Assembly: GCA_964654815.1 (NCBI GenBank)
Contig: CAZZLH010000008.1
Coordinates: 1 to 47,226 of the forward strand
Length of the DNA stretch: 47,226 nucleotides
Direction of reading: 5' to 3'
Origin: ZLKRG08 sp964654815
GTDB lineage: Bacteria > Actinomycetota > Actinomycetes > Nanopelagicales > Nanopelagicaceae
Shown here: in pieces, positions 34,105 through 41,885 of the stretch
Position numbering within the stretch: position 1 is the stretch's first letter
Layout of the letters: each line of letters starts with the position of its first letter
Translations under genes and position numbers: made by a program
Notes under the pieces: generated by a model
What the model was told of the DNA's origin: nothing
Databases searched by the model: none
Seen by the model: only the letters and a program-made list of their open reading frames with translations

Positions 34105-34293
34105 GTGGCATCGGTATGCGAAATCTGCGGCAAAGGCCCTAGCTTTGGAAACAATGTTTCCCATTCGCAAGTTAAGACTCGTCGCCGCTGGAATCCAAAT
34201 ATTCAGCGAGTGCGCGTACTACTTAATGGTCGTTCACTGCGTCAGAACGTATGTACCTCTTGCCTCAAGGCTGGCAAGGTCGCACGCGCTTAA
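34105..34293 (+). CDS. rpmB: Ribosomal protein bL28
   Basis: This 62-residue protein starts at GTG 34105 behind AAGGAG (34093-34098). It reads as bL28 throughout: CEICGKGPSFGNNVSHS, RRRWNPNIQRV, ending with CTSCLKAGKV. Both CxxC pairs are present, so this is the zinc-binding (C+) form. A longer in-frame reading from 34048 has no family support. The last 60 bases overlap the 3' end of the opposing flavoprotein gene. Confidence 0.96.
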   Translation: MASVCEICGKGPSFGNNVSHSQVKTRRRWNPNIQRVRVLLNGRSLRQNVCTSCLKAGKVARA

Positions 34294-35694
34294 TAGCCAC
34301 TTAACAGCTTCATCTGCACCATAGCCCTCTGGGAAAGTTTTCAAAAGAATCTTTGCGCCTGCCACATCGCTACCTAAGGTAACAATCGGCGCTTCTTCAT
34401 AACCATCTCGGCGAACTTGCGGTAAACCTATGTTTGCCATCAAGCCATTGCATAAACATTTTCGCCCTTCGATCTCCTCGGCAGCGCCGCCTTTTTTTAA
34501 GAACTCCTCATCAGGTTCGGATGGACAGCGATAGATAGTGCGTCCGGTCTTGGATAGCACTGGTTCGCGCAGATATCCCAGATCGCAGAGTTTTGGTCGC
34601 GCCGCAAAGCCCTCAGGTGTTGAAGTGTGACCCTCTAATTTAGCAATCTTGATTGGGAAAGATGTTGGTGAGGCTTTTATATCGGTTTTGATATCTAAAG
34701 CATCTATCTTCAACTTTGCATGTAATTGAGCTCTAGTCTTATCACTAAAGCCGGAGTCATTTGATAAGGCAAAGAGTGTTCCGACCTGAACTCCCGCAGC
34801 TCCCTGCGATAGCGCTGCTTTAACACGTTCTGGGCTGCCATATGTACCTGCCAACCAGAACGGTAAATTTAATTTGATCATCTTCTCGATATCGGCAATA
34901 TCTTTTGGACCGTAGATTGGTTCGCCTTGTTCATCAATTTGGTATTTACCTCTGGGCGGCGCATTGTGGCCACCCGCAGAGTTATGTTCGATGATAAAAC
35001 CATCTGGTCTGGTCTCTTCATCTCGCGCCAAATATGTACCAAGTACATCCACTGAGATTATGGCTAAGAACTTTGGTTTTGAAATCTTGGTGCTTGCCGT
35101 TACGAAATCTAAGGGCTTGATAGTGGTTAGAGCCGAAGGGCCACCAATAACATCAACTGGAACCGAACCAACTTCCAGTCGCGCTATGTTGCGAATCAAC
35201 TTGGGAAGTTCGCGCGGAATACCCGCTCCCATAATTATGTAATCTACCCCCGCAAGCATCGCACCAAATACGCTCGCTGCAGTGGTCATCTGAATCTTAT
35301 GTAAGAAGTTGATTCCGACCACTCCGTCATGCCCCTCTTTGGCCAACCAAACTTCTACGAAATTTGCCACTATTAAGATCTCTTGTGCTTCGCGCTTCTG
35401 TTCGAGGGTGATTTTCGGCACCATCACGTATGGTGCAGCTGCAGCCTTACCGCCCTCAATAAAATATTTATTTAATATTCGCTGAACAATCTCTTGATTA
35501 GGAAAATGCGCAAGCGCCCTTCGGTAAATTCCTTGCGGATCGCCATCTTGTAATCGCCGAGCCAAAACGTTATCTATTGCAGTACCCGAGACCACGCCCA
35601 ATTGGCCTTGCATGGAAACGGTTCTGGCTAACTGCCAATTTGAGACTGCGATGCCCATGCCGCCTTGAATGATTATCGGCAAACGCTCGGACAT
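34234..35694 (-). CDS. Nitronate monooxygenase-like FMN protein
   Basis: This 486-residue protein is of the nitronate monooxygenase/2-nitropropane dioxygenase group (TIM-barrel flavoproteins). It has an IIQGGMGIAVSNW start, the GHDGVVGINFLHK region, VDYIIMGAGIPRE, IIEHNSAGGHN (the Gly-Gly-His typical of the flavin site) and GAAGVQVGTLFALS. A cysteine-containing tail (RKCLCNG, IYRCPSEP) is additional. It is longer than classical nitronate monooxygenases (about 330) and closer to the PfaD-like subgroup. Substrate unknown. I chose the ATG at 35694; a TTG lies one codon upstream. It lies 23 nt after thiL. Confidence 0.8.
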   Translation of the reverse strand: MSERLPIIIQGGMGIAVSNWQLARTVSMQGQLGVVSGTAIDNVLARRLQDGDPQGIYRRALAHFPNQEIVQRILNKYFIEGGKAAAAPYVMVPKITLEQKREAQEILIVANFVEVWLAKEGHDGVVGINFLHKIQMTTAASVFGAMLAGVDYIIMGAGIPRELPKLIRNIARLEVGSVPVDVIGGPSALTTIKPLDFVTASTKISKPKFLAIISVDVLGTYLARDEETRPDGFIIEHNSAGGHNAPPRGKYQIDEQGEPIYGPKDIADIEKMIKLNLPFWLAGTYGSPERVKAALSQGAAGVQVGTLFALSNDSGFSDKTRAQLHAKLKIDALDIKTDIKASPTSFPIKIAKLEGHTSTPEGFAARPKLCDLGYLREPVLSKTGRTIYRCPSEPDEEFLKKGGAAEEIEGRKCLCNGLMANIGLPQVRRDGYEEAPIVTLGSDVAGAKILLKTFPEGYGADEAVKWLLSACDLASLEARGTYVLTQ

Positions 35695-35717
35695 CAAACC
35701 TGCCCTTTCGTCGCGAC

Positions 35718-36436
35718 TTAAAAGTGCTGCCAGCCTGGCTGCGGCGTCGCTACATGGAGCAGTCTAACGCCACTACCCTCTCTCACCTTACCTATCACAT
35801 GAGCCGAAACCTGATTTACCGCATTAACTGATTCATCTGCTGTTGTAGGAGCTGGCGCTCTAGTAGCTAGAAATACATGATCCTCACCACCACTTAACGC
35901 TAAATCAAAGACGGATACTCCAAGTAAATTCGCTATCTTTGTGAGCGCAGCGAATTNNNNNNNNNNNNNNNNNNNNNNNNNNNNNNNNNNNNNNNNNNNN
36001 NNNNNNNNNNNNNNNNNNNNNNNNNNNNNNNNNNNNNNNNNNNNNNNNNNNNNNNNCGAGATAAATCTCCGCCAATTACTTGAGCGCCAACTTTTTGGGT
36101 CTCTCTGCTAATTCCCCGGGCGATATCGAGCAACCATTCCAACTCCTCATCGCCGGTTGCGGACATTGCAACCGTTAGATATCTAGGTGTGCCGCCCATC
36201 GCGAGGATATCCGCAAGGTTTGCCGCTGCTATCTTCTGACCGATCTCTGATGCGCTAGACCAAGCACTTTTGAAATGCACATCTTCGACCGCCATATCGG
36301 TGGTTACGACCAAAGGGGCGTTAGGCGCTGCTACAACTGCGGCATCGTCACCGATTCCAACGATCAAGTCGGAGTTTGCTTTAGCGAAAATCTCAGAGAT
36401 ATAACGAATCAGCTCCCGCTCGCTCCACTTGGCCAT
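35718..36436 (-). CDS. thiL: Thiamine-monophosphate kinase, interrupted by gap
   Basis: ThiL phosphorylates thiamine monophosphate to the active cofactor. The N-terminal 126 residues (36436-36057) contain VGIGDDAAVV, VTTDMAVEDVHF and NLADILAMGG. Left of the gap a different frame (35720-35955) encodes the C-terminal part: LSGGEDHVFLATR and the terminal GWQHF, ending at the TAA at 35718. The two halves are out of frame across 100 N. About 100-120 residues are missing against a family length near 320, so the gap length is wrong rather than the gene broken. Confidence 0.9.
35957..36056. other. Assembly gap (100 N) inside thiL
   Basis: Exactly 100 N. The reading frames on the two sides differ (716 bases between equivalent codon positions, not a multiple of three), so the true size is not 100. 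About 300-350 nt are expected from the usual ThiL length. Confidence 0.98.
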
Positions 36437-36532
36437 GAGGCGAATTTATCCGAAATTGGCGCTCTTCCCCGATGCAGACTTAATGAGTAAATTGGGCAAC
36501 TCGCGAGAGCGAAGAGAATTAAAGGAGCTGCG

Positions 36533-36775
36533 ATGTCTATTCAAGCCTACATATTGATTCAAACTGAGGTAGGTAAAGCCTCTTCAGTAGCACAAGCGGT
36601 TTCTGGACTAGCAGGCGTTACTCTCGCAGAGAGCGTCACTGGTCCATATGACGTAATAATGCGCTGCGAGGCTCCATCTATGGAGGATTTTGGCCGCGTG
36701 ATTCTTGGAAAGGTGCAGGCAGTTCCTGGAATTACCCGGACTTTAACTTGCCCGGTCACCGGTAACTTTCATTAA
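36533..36775 (+). CDS. Free-standing RAM (Lrp/AsnC ligand-binding) domain protein
   Basis: This 80-residue protein consists only of the RAM domain of Lrp/AsnC regulators (AYILIQTEVGKASSV, VTGPYDVIMRCEAP, GITRTLTCPV). No DNA-binding helix-turn-helix is present. Such small proteins form oligomers and may bind amino acids or modulate a full-length Lrp; the role here is unknown. A strong AAAGGAG precedes the ATG. It is divergent from thiL and convergent with ddl. Confidence 0.85.
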   Translation: MSIQAYILIQTEVGKASSVAQAVSGLAGVTLAESVTGPYDVIMRCEAPSMEDFGRVILGKVQAVPGITRTLTCPVTGNFH

Positions 36776-36830
36776 TCTTCTCTAGTTTATTTACTTTATT
36801 TACTTTTTTGTGACTTTTTTATTTTGTTTA
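36776..36830 (+). other. T-rich intergenic stretch between the RAM-domain gene and ddl
   Basis: This 55-base stretch between the two convergent genes is very T-rich on the plus strand, with several runs of four to six T. No stem-loop is evident. It may act as a loose termination zone for the plus-strand gene. Confidence 0.4.
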
Positions 36831-37841
36831 TTTTGCTAGCACGGAATTGGATCTTTGTAGCGCAGTCTCTATGAGCGCACTGATTAAATCTTTATAGTCA
36901 AAGCCACTTGCACTCCAAAGTTTTGGAAAGACCGAAGTTGGCGTGAATCCAGGCATGGTATTTAATTCATTAATAATGATTCGATCATCAGAGGTATAAA
37001 AGAAATCTACTCGAGCCAATCCTGAGCAGCCAAGCGCTTTAAATGCCGCGATCGCAGCTTTACGTATATCTTCACTTCGCTTTAACTCAGCCGGGATTTT
37101 TACGGTAGTGGCACCATCAAGATATTTAGCCTCAAAATCATAAAATTCAAATTTGGGATCGATCTTTATCTCACCGGGCACTGAGCATTCAATCTTGCCA
37201 TGATGTTCGAGCACGGCACATTCAATCTCACGACCTACTATGGCTTGCTCCAACATAACTTTCTGGTCATATTTAAAAGCATCTTTAATTGCGCTGGTGA
37301 GTTGAGAGGCATCTTTTACCTTATGAGTGCCTCGTGAGGAGCCGCCTCGCGCCGGTTTGACGAATAGTGGATAACCTAAACCGTGATCGCTTATTGGATC
37401 TTCTACCTTGATCGCAACCCCGGGAGCAATATCAATTCCGTGAGCTGCAAAGATTTGTTTGGCAAAATGCTTATCCATCGCCACTGCTGATGCCAAAACA
37501 CCGCTACCGACATAGGGCAGATCCAACATCTCAAATAGACCTTGGATGGTGCCATCTTCGCCAAATGGACCATGCAGAATCGGAAAGGCCACATCGACCT
37601 TTAATTGATTTAGCGAGATTTCTGGCGCGCTTTCTGATACTTCTGGAAGTTTGCCATGATCGATCGCAAATTTGGTCTCGGGATCTAGCTCCACCCATTT
37701 ACCGGATTTGGTAATGCCAATTAATTGAGGTTGGTATTTACTCCGGTCAATTGCAGAGATAATGCCACTTGCAGAGATACAGCTAATCTCATGCTCGCTA
37801 CTTCTTCCACCGCAGATGATGGCAACTCGCTTCAAATTCAC
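36828..37841 (-). CDS. ddl: D-alanine-D-alanine ligase
   Basis: Ddl makes the D-Ala-D-Ala dipeptide for peptidoglycan. The 337-residue ATP-grasp protein has the N-terminal ICGGRSSEHEISCISA, HGPFGEDGTIQG, the serine loop ARGGSSRGT and the C-terminal NELNTMPGFTPTS metal site. In other actinobacteria gpsA lies between plsC and ddl; here only 54 bp separate them. Confidence 0.96.
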   Translation of the reverse strand: MNLKRVAIICGGRSSEHEISCISASGIISAIDRSKYQPQLIGITKSGKWVELDPETKFAIDHGKLPEVSESAPEISLNQLKVDVAFPILHGPFGEDGTIQGLFEMLDLPYVGSGVLASAVAMDKHFAKQIFAAHGIDIAPGVAIKVEDPISDHGLGYPLFVKPARGGSSRGTHKVKDASQLTSAIKDAFKYDQKVMLEQAIVGREIECAVLEHHGKIECSVPGEIKIDPKFEFYDFEAKYLDGATTVKIPAELKRSEDIRKAAIAAFKALGCSGLARVDFFYTSDDRIIINELNTMPGFTPTSVFPKLWSASGFDYKDLISALIETALQRSNSVLAK

Positions 37842-37895
37842 TCCCCCGCTGCATTAGCTATATCTAATAGCGAACTCTAATAGTGATATCTAGCC

Positions 37896-38660
37896 TCAGC
37901 GCGTTTTGCGCCTCTTCCGGAAGTTACCGGTGCGGGGTAGATCTGATTTTCGGATATCGAATAGCTCGCTTGGTGGAATTTCACCGCGTAACTCGCCCAC
38001 CATCTGGGTTAGGGTTTTCATCGCGTGGCTTGTCGCCTCCTCCATGGCAATTGGATCATCGACTTTGCCGGACCATTTGGATAAGTCAATTGGGTCGCCG
38101 CAGCGAAGCGTGACTAATTTTGCTGGGAAGAACTTTATGAACTTGGAATATGGTGGCCAGATCTTATGATCGCCCCACTGAGCGATGGGTATTAGCGGCG
38201 CACCCGCAGCAATTGCTAACCGCACTGCACCAGTCTTTCCAGTCATCGGCCACAAATTAGGATCTCGCGTCAAAGTGCCCTCTGGATAAATAGCAATGGC
38301 ATGACCCAATTTCAAAGCCTCGATTGCCTCTGCCAGGGCTATCGCTGCGCTGCTACTTTCTCGCTGCACCGGAATCTGCTCCGCTTTTCGCAGTACCCAA
38401 CCAACAATTGGAATCTTAAATACTGAAGCTTTGCCAATAAATCTGGGAGCTCGCCCATTTTTAAAGAGGTAATGTGCCAACACCAATGGATCTAGGTAAG
38501 AGACATGGTTGCTATAAAAAACTGCAGCGCCACTCTTTGGAATCTTCTCGGTCTCCAACCAACTTCGTTTTGTTATCGCATTCATGATCGGAACCAAGAT
38601 GCTAGAGCCAATTCGGTAACCCAAATTCATTCCGAGCGGATTACCAGTTGCCGGCTTCAT
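37896..38660 (-). CDS. plsC: 1-acyl-sn-glycerol-3-phosphate acyltransferase
   Basis: PlsC forms phosphatidic acid from lysophosphatidic acid at the membrane face. The 254-residue protein has the acyltransferase motifs SNHVSYLDP (HX4D) and YPEGTLTRDP (EGT), and GAPLIPIAQWG. The start at 38660 is the first ATG but has no good ribosome binding site; ATG 38630 is an alternative. It lies downstream of hup beyond a terminator. Confidence 0.93.
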   Translation of the reverse strand: MKPATGNPLGMNLGYRIGSSILVPIMNAITKRSWLETEKIPKSGAAVFYSNHVSYLDPLVLAHYLFKNGRAPRFIGKASVFKIPIVGWVLRKAEQIPVQRESSSAAIALAEAIEALKLGHAIAIYPEGTLTRDPNLWPMTGKTGAVRLAIAAGAPLIPIAQWGDHKIWPPYSKFIKFFPAKLVTLRCGDPIDLSKWSGKVDDPIAMEEATSHAMKTLTQMVGELRGEIPPSELFDIRKSDLPRTGNFRKRRKTR

Positions 38661-38698
38661 GTGTTAAGCCTAATGATTTTATTTATCTTGCCCATAAA

Positions 38699-38734
38699 AA
38701 ATCAGGGAGCCACCGCAAGGCGACTCCCTGATTT
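38699..38734 (-). terminator. Intrinsic terminator downstream of hup
   Basis: AAATCAGGGAG and CTCCCTGATTT pair in an 11-bp stem. On the minus strand the hairpin is followed by a run of Ts (plus-strand As at 38696-38701). It starts 11 bases after the hup stop. Confidence 0.92.
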
Positions 38735-38744
38735 CGATTAAGTA

Positions 38745-39179
38745 TTACTTGCGCTTCTTGCCCTTCTTTGCTGCCTTCTTCGCAGCCTTAGGTGCAGCCT
38801 TCTTGCCCTTCTTTGCTGCCTTCTTCGCAGCCTTAGGTGCAGCCTTCTTCGCAGCCTTAGGTGCTGGTGCTGCAGCTGGCTTTGGAGCTGGGCCTAGCTT
38901 GCGATCGCCTGAGATAACTTCCTTGAGCGCCTTTGCAGGTAGGAAGCGTGGCTTCTTGCTCGCCTTAATCTGGATCGTCTCTCCAGTGAATGGGTTACGG
39001 CCCTTACGAGCCTTGCGATCTACCTTCTTAAACTTTCCGAAGTCATTGATTGTTACATCCTCGCCCTTTTGGATGTTGCGAGTGATTGAATCAAAGACGA
39101 CATCGACAGCATAAGCTGCCTCTTTCTTGCTGCCGTTGAAGAAAGGAGCCAACGACGCAATGAATTGGGTCTTATTCAT
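38745..39179 (-). CDS. hup: HU-family nucleoid protein with lysine/alanine tail
   Basis: HU bends and packages DNA. The 144-residue protein has a complete HU domain (MNKTQFIASLAPFF, KKEAAYAVDVVFDSIT, GKFKKVDRKARKGRNPFTGE, about residues 1-90) and a C-terminal histone H1-like tail of KAAKKAAPK and KKGKK units. This is the mycobacterial HupB/streptomycete HupS architecture. The tail contains an exact 45-bp tandem duplication. GGGGAAAG precedes the ATG. It sits between plsC and leuD as in other actinobacteria. Confidence 0.97.
   Translation of the reverse strand: MNKTQFIASLAPFFNGSKKEAAYAVDVVFDSITRNIQKGEDVTINDFGKFKKVDRKARKGRNPFTGETIQIKASKKPRFLPAKALKEVISGDRKLGPAPKPAAAPAPKAAKKAAPKAAKKAAKKGKKAAPKAAKKAAKKGKKRK
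38754..38843 (-). repeat. Perfect 45-bp tandem duplication in the HU tail
   Basis: 38754-38798 and 38799-38843 are identical, 15 codons each, encoding the alternating KAAK/KGKK tail. A partial third copy continues leftward in the reading direction (38844 on). Identity at third positions means a recent duplication or strong homogenisation. Confidence 0.9.
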
Positions 39180-39383
39180 TAACTTTCCCCTATTTACGCG
39201 TAAATTTGATGCGTTCGCATCAAGTAGTTAAAACTTACGCGCCTAAAAACCTTATTTTTCGCTGATTTAACGCGTGTCGCAGAGAAATTTTTTTGATTCT
39301 TCGCCGAAATTGGCCACTTTTACGCATAAATTTTGCGGAAAAACTCTCAAGTAATTATCGAGAGTTAGGTAAATTTGGCGAAT
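39180..39383 (-). promoter_or_regulatory. hup upstream region with palindromes
   Basis: 204 bp without a gene. It holds TTTACGCGTAAA (39193-39204), the palindrome TTGATGCG-TT-CGCATCAA (39206-39223) and a near copy of the first, TTTACGCATAAA (39319-39330). The first two lie 14-44 bp ahead of the hup start codon. These are likely operator or leader structures; the binding protein is unknown. Confidence 0.45.
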
Positions 39384-39983
39384 TTAAGCGCGAATCGGCA
39401 GGGTTTTTGGCTTTAGCGCAGGTCGCTTCGCCTCAAAACTCGCGATTTCATCAAGATGTTGCATAGTAAGGCCGATGTCATCTAAGCCCTCCATTAAACG
39501 CCATCTGGTGTAATCATCGATCTCAAATGGGATCTCATGGCTGACGTAGCTAACTAATTTCCGCTCCAAATCTACTGTTACCTGTGTGCTGGGATCTTTT
39601 TCGATAGCCTCCCAAAGCAGCTCAACCTCACTTTGGGCAAGGATTACGGTCAACAAACCGCCTTTGGCTGAATTACCACGGAAAATGTCGGCAAAGCGTG
39701 ACGAGATTACGACCTTAAATCCGTAGTTCTGCAGCGCCCAAACCGCATGTTCGCGGGAGGAGCCGGTACCGAAATCAACTCCGGCAACCAGAATGGTGCC
39801 CTTTTGATACTCCGGCTTATTGAGTACAAAATCAGGATCGTTTCGCCAAGCCGCAAATAGCCCATCTTCAAAACCAGAGCGAGTCACACGCTTCAAATAA
39901 ACAGCTGGGATTATCTGATCGGTATCTACATTAGAACGGCGAAGTGGAACTGCGGTGCCAGTATGCTTTACAAATTTCTCCAT
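39384..39983 (-). CDS. leuD: 3-isopropylmalate dehydratase small subunit
   Basis: LeuD pairs with LeuC to isomerise 2-isopropylmalate in leucine synthesis. The 199-residue protein has TGTAVPLRRSNVDTDQIIPA, FGTGSSREHAVWAL and RGNSAKGGL. I chose the ATG at 39983 over a TTG two codons upstream. Normally leuC lies directly upstream; here three polyphosphate genes (about 4 kb) separate the two, so leuD needs its own promoter. Confidence 0.95.
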   Translation of the reverse strand: MEKFVKHTGTAVPLRRSNVDTDQIIPAVYLKRVTRSGFEDGLFAAWRNDPDFVLNKPEYQKGTILVAGVDFGTGSSREHAVWALQNYGFKVVISSRFADIFRGNSAKGGLLTVILAQSEVELLWEAIEKDPSTQVTVDLERKLVSYVSHEIPFEIDDYTRWRLMEGLDDIGLTMQHLDEIASFEAKRPALKPKTLPIRA

Positions 39984-40089
39984 TCGCAAATACTCTCATT
40001 GCATCTAAAAAAACTCAAAAAAGGCCAAAATTCACCAAATTTTAAGGTATTTGCAATGAGTTTGAGGCTTAGATATTTAAACTTGGCAA

Positions 40090-41001
40090 ATGCGCCTTGG
40101 GGTGTTAGATATCGGTTCTAATACGATACATTTGCAAATAATGGATGCTCATTTTGGCATGGCACCAGTACCATCCAAAAGACACAAAATTGAGCTTCGA
40201 CTAACCGAGTACCTTGATGCTCAAGGTTGCATAAGTGAAGCTGGGATCTCTACTTTGATTCACTCAATAAATCAAATTTTCCACATGGTTCCTGCTAAAG
40301 AATTTGACGAATGTCTCGCATTCGCTACCTCTGCGATTCGTGAAGCAAAAAATTCAGAGGAAATTATCCATAGGGTCAAGTCATTCTGCGATATTGAGAT
40401 AGACGTTTTAACTGGAGAGGAGGAGGCTAGATTTACCTTCCTAGCAGCAAGGCGTTGGCTTGGCTGGTCTGCGGGTATATTGACGATAATTGATATTGGT
40501 GGTGGATCAGTTGAGTTTGCCTATGGAGCCGATGAATTACCCGAATTCGCTACCTCTCTTCCGATTGGACCCGGTAGATTAACGCGAACTATCCTCGAAG
40601 GAGACCCCTTTACCTCCAAATCATTAAAGAAGTTAGAGGGAGTAATAAGCGAGGCATTACATAAAATTCCTCAACAACTCGGAGAATATTCAAATAGCCA
40701 TGCCTACGGTACTAGCAAGACATTTCGTACTTTAAAGCGAATTCAAAACTCATTTCTGCCAAATCTTGGGGATGACTTAACACTAGAAGGATTAAAGTTA
40801 ATGATCCCAAAATTAGTGGAGATGTCAGCAGGAGAAAGAGCTGAGCTTCCGGGGGTCTCCACCGCACGGGCAGGCCAAATTGTAGCTGGCGCGATGGTTG
40901 CACAATCTTGTATGCAAATACTGGAAATACCGTTGATAAAGACATGTCCATGGGCGTTACGTGAAGGAGTCATATTGCAAAGAATTGACTGGCTACGATA
41001 G
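40090..41001 (+). CDS. ppx: Exopolyphosphatase, Ppx/GppA family (short form)
   Basis: This 303-residue actin-fold phosphatase has LDIGSNTIHLQIMDA, the catalytic region TGEEEARFTFLAARRWLGW and the second phosphate loop IDIGGGSVEFAYG. It comprises only the two N-terminal domains, like the short mycobacterial Ppx proteins; it may hydrolyse short polyphosphate or pppGpp. No ribosome binding site is visible before the ATG. It is divergent from leuD and convergent (2 nt apart) with the NUDIX gene. The three-gene cassette looks AT-richer than its surroundings. Confidence 0.88.
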   Translation: MRLGVLDIGSNTIHLQIMDAHFGMAPVPSKRHKIELRLTEYLDAQGCISEAGISTLIHSINQIFHMVPAKEFDECLAFATSAIREAKNSEEIIHRVKSFCDIEIDVLTGEEEARFTFLAARRWLGWSAGILTIIDIGGGSVEFAYGADELPEFATSLPIGPGRLTRTILEGDPFTSKSLKKLEGVISEALHKIPQQLGEYSNSHAYGTSKTFRTLKRIQNSFLPNLGDDLTLEGLKLMIPKLVEMSAGERAELPGVSTARAGQIVAGAMVAQSCMQILEIPLIKTCPWALREGVILQRIDWLR

Positions 41002-41003
41002 AA

Positions 41004-41885
41004 CTATAATTCTGGTGATTTCAAATAATCTACTGCAAAAACTTTTCCTCCGCGATGGTGAACAATCCAAGAATCAGCAGGAGCCGGTACTTGGTCAACG
41101 GAGAAGAATTCTGGGTACTTCACCAAATCGTTCAATATTACGCTCAAAACTGGATTGTGACTGCAGATCAAATAATTACCACCAAACTTCGCCAAGCGCT
41201 TAACGTAACTCGAAGCTAGCCTGTCATCCTTTTGGAAATAGTAATCGCTTAGTTGGTCTGTTATTACTCTCGGTACTTGCCAAGTATTAGTCAATTCATT
41301 GATAGAAGAAATGCATCTAAAGGCATCTGAACTATGAACCTCAGAGATTCCAAACATCTCTAAATGTCTAACTAATTTTGAAGCAATTCGCTGGCCATCA
41401 AAATTAAGTGGCCTGTCGGTGTCATCACCGTCCCATTCGTTGCGCTTCACTGCCTTAGCATGTCTCAAAAGGATAATCACATTTACATGTCTCTCTGATT
41501 CCTTAAAGATTTTAAGAATCTCTCTATCTGCGTCAAAAGTTAAGAAATGTCTGGCTTGCTTGACGTTTACCCACTCCAGTTGATCAACTTCTGAATTTGG
41601 AACAAAATCTGAAATGTGTGATGGCGCCTTTGCCATCCAATATTGCACCCGTTTGGTCTGCCCATTTGCTACATACTCAGTGTGACCCAAGTAGGGCCCA
41701 AAAATCGGTCTAATGCCAGTCTCTTCAAATACCTCTCGATAAGCACATGTGATAGCGCTTTCACCCGTTTCAACCTCCCCTTTGGGGAATGTCCAATCAT
41801 CGAATTCAGGGCGGTGCACAATTGCAACTTCAAGTTCGAATGGCCGCTTTTCCCGCCATAAAATTACCCCAGCAGCTCTTTTCAT
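41004..41885 (-). CDS. NUDIX hydrolase fused to SixA-type histidine phosphatase (MutT1-like)
   Basis: This 293-residue two-domain protein has an N-terminal NUDIX domain with a full Nudix box (GEVETGESAITCAYREVFEE, then TGI) and a C-terminal histidine-phosphatase domain (LLRHAKAVKRNEW, HSSDAFRC). The layout matches mycobacterial MutT1, which degrades 8-oxo-(d)GTP and diadenosine polyphosphates. MutT1 also neighbours ppk in Mycobacterium. The gene overlaps ppk by 4 bp, suggesting joint expression. Confidence 0.9.
   Translation of the reverse strand: MKRAAGVILWREKRPFELEVAIVHRPEFDDWTFPKGEVETGESAITCAYREVFEETGIRPIFGPYLGHTEYVANGQTKRVQYWMAKAPSHISDFVPNSEVDQLEWVNVKQARHFLTFDADREILKIFKESERHVNVIILLRHAKAVKRNEWDGDDTDRPLNFDGQRIASKLVRHLEMFGISEVHSSDAFRCISSINELTNTWQVPRVITDQLSDYYFQKDDRLASSYVKRLAKFGGNYLICSHNPVLSVILNDLVKYPEFFSVDQVPAPADSWIVHHRGGKVFAVDYLKSPEL

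Noticed and set aside
38749..39114. Long plus-strand reading frame opposite hup (Phe/Ala-rich)
   Set aside because: It mirrors the lysine/alanine repeats of HU; no start signal and no family likeness.
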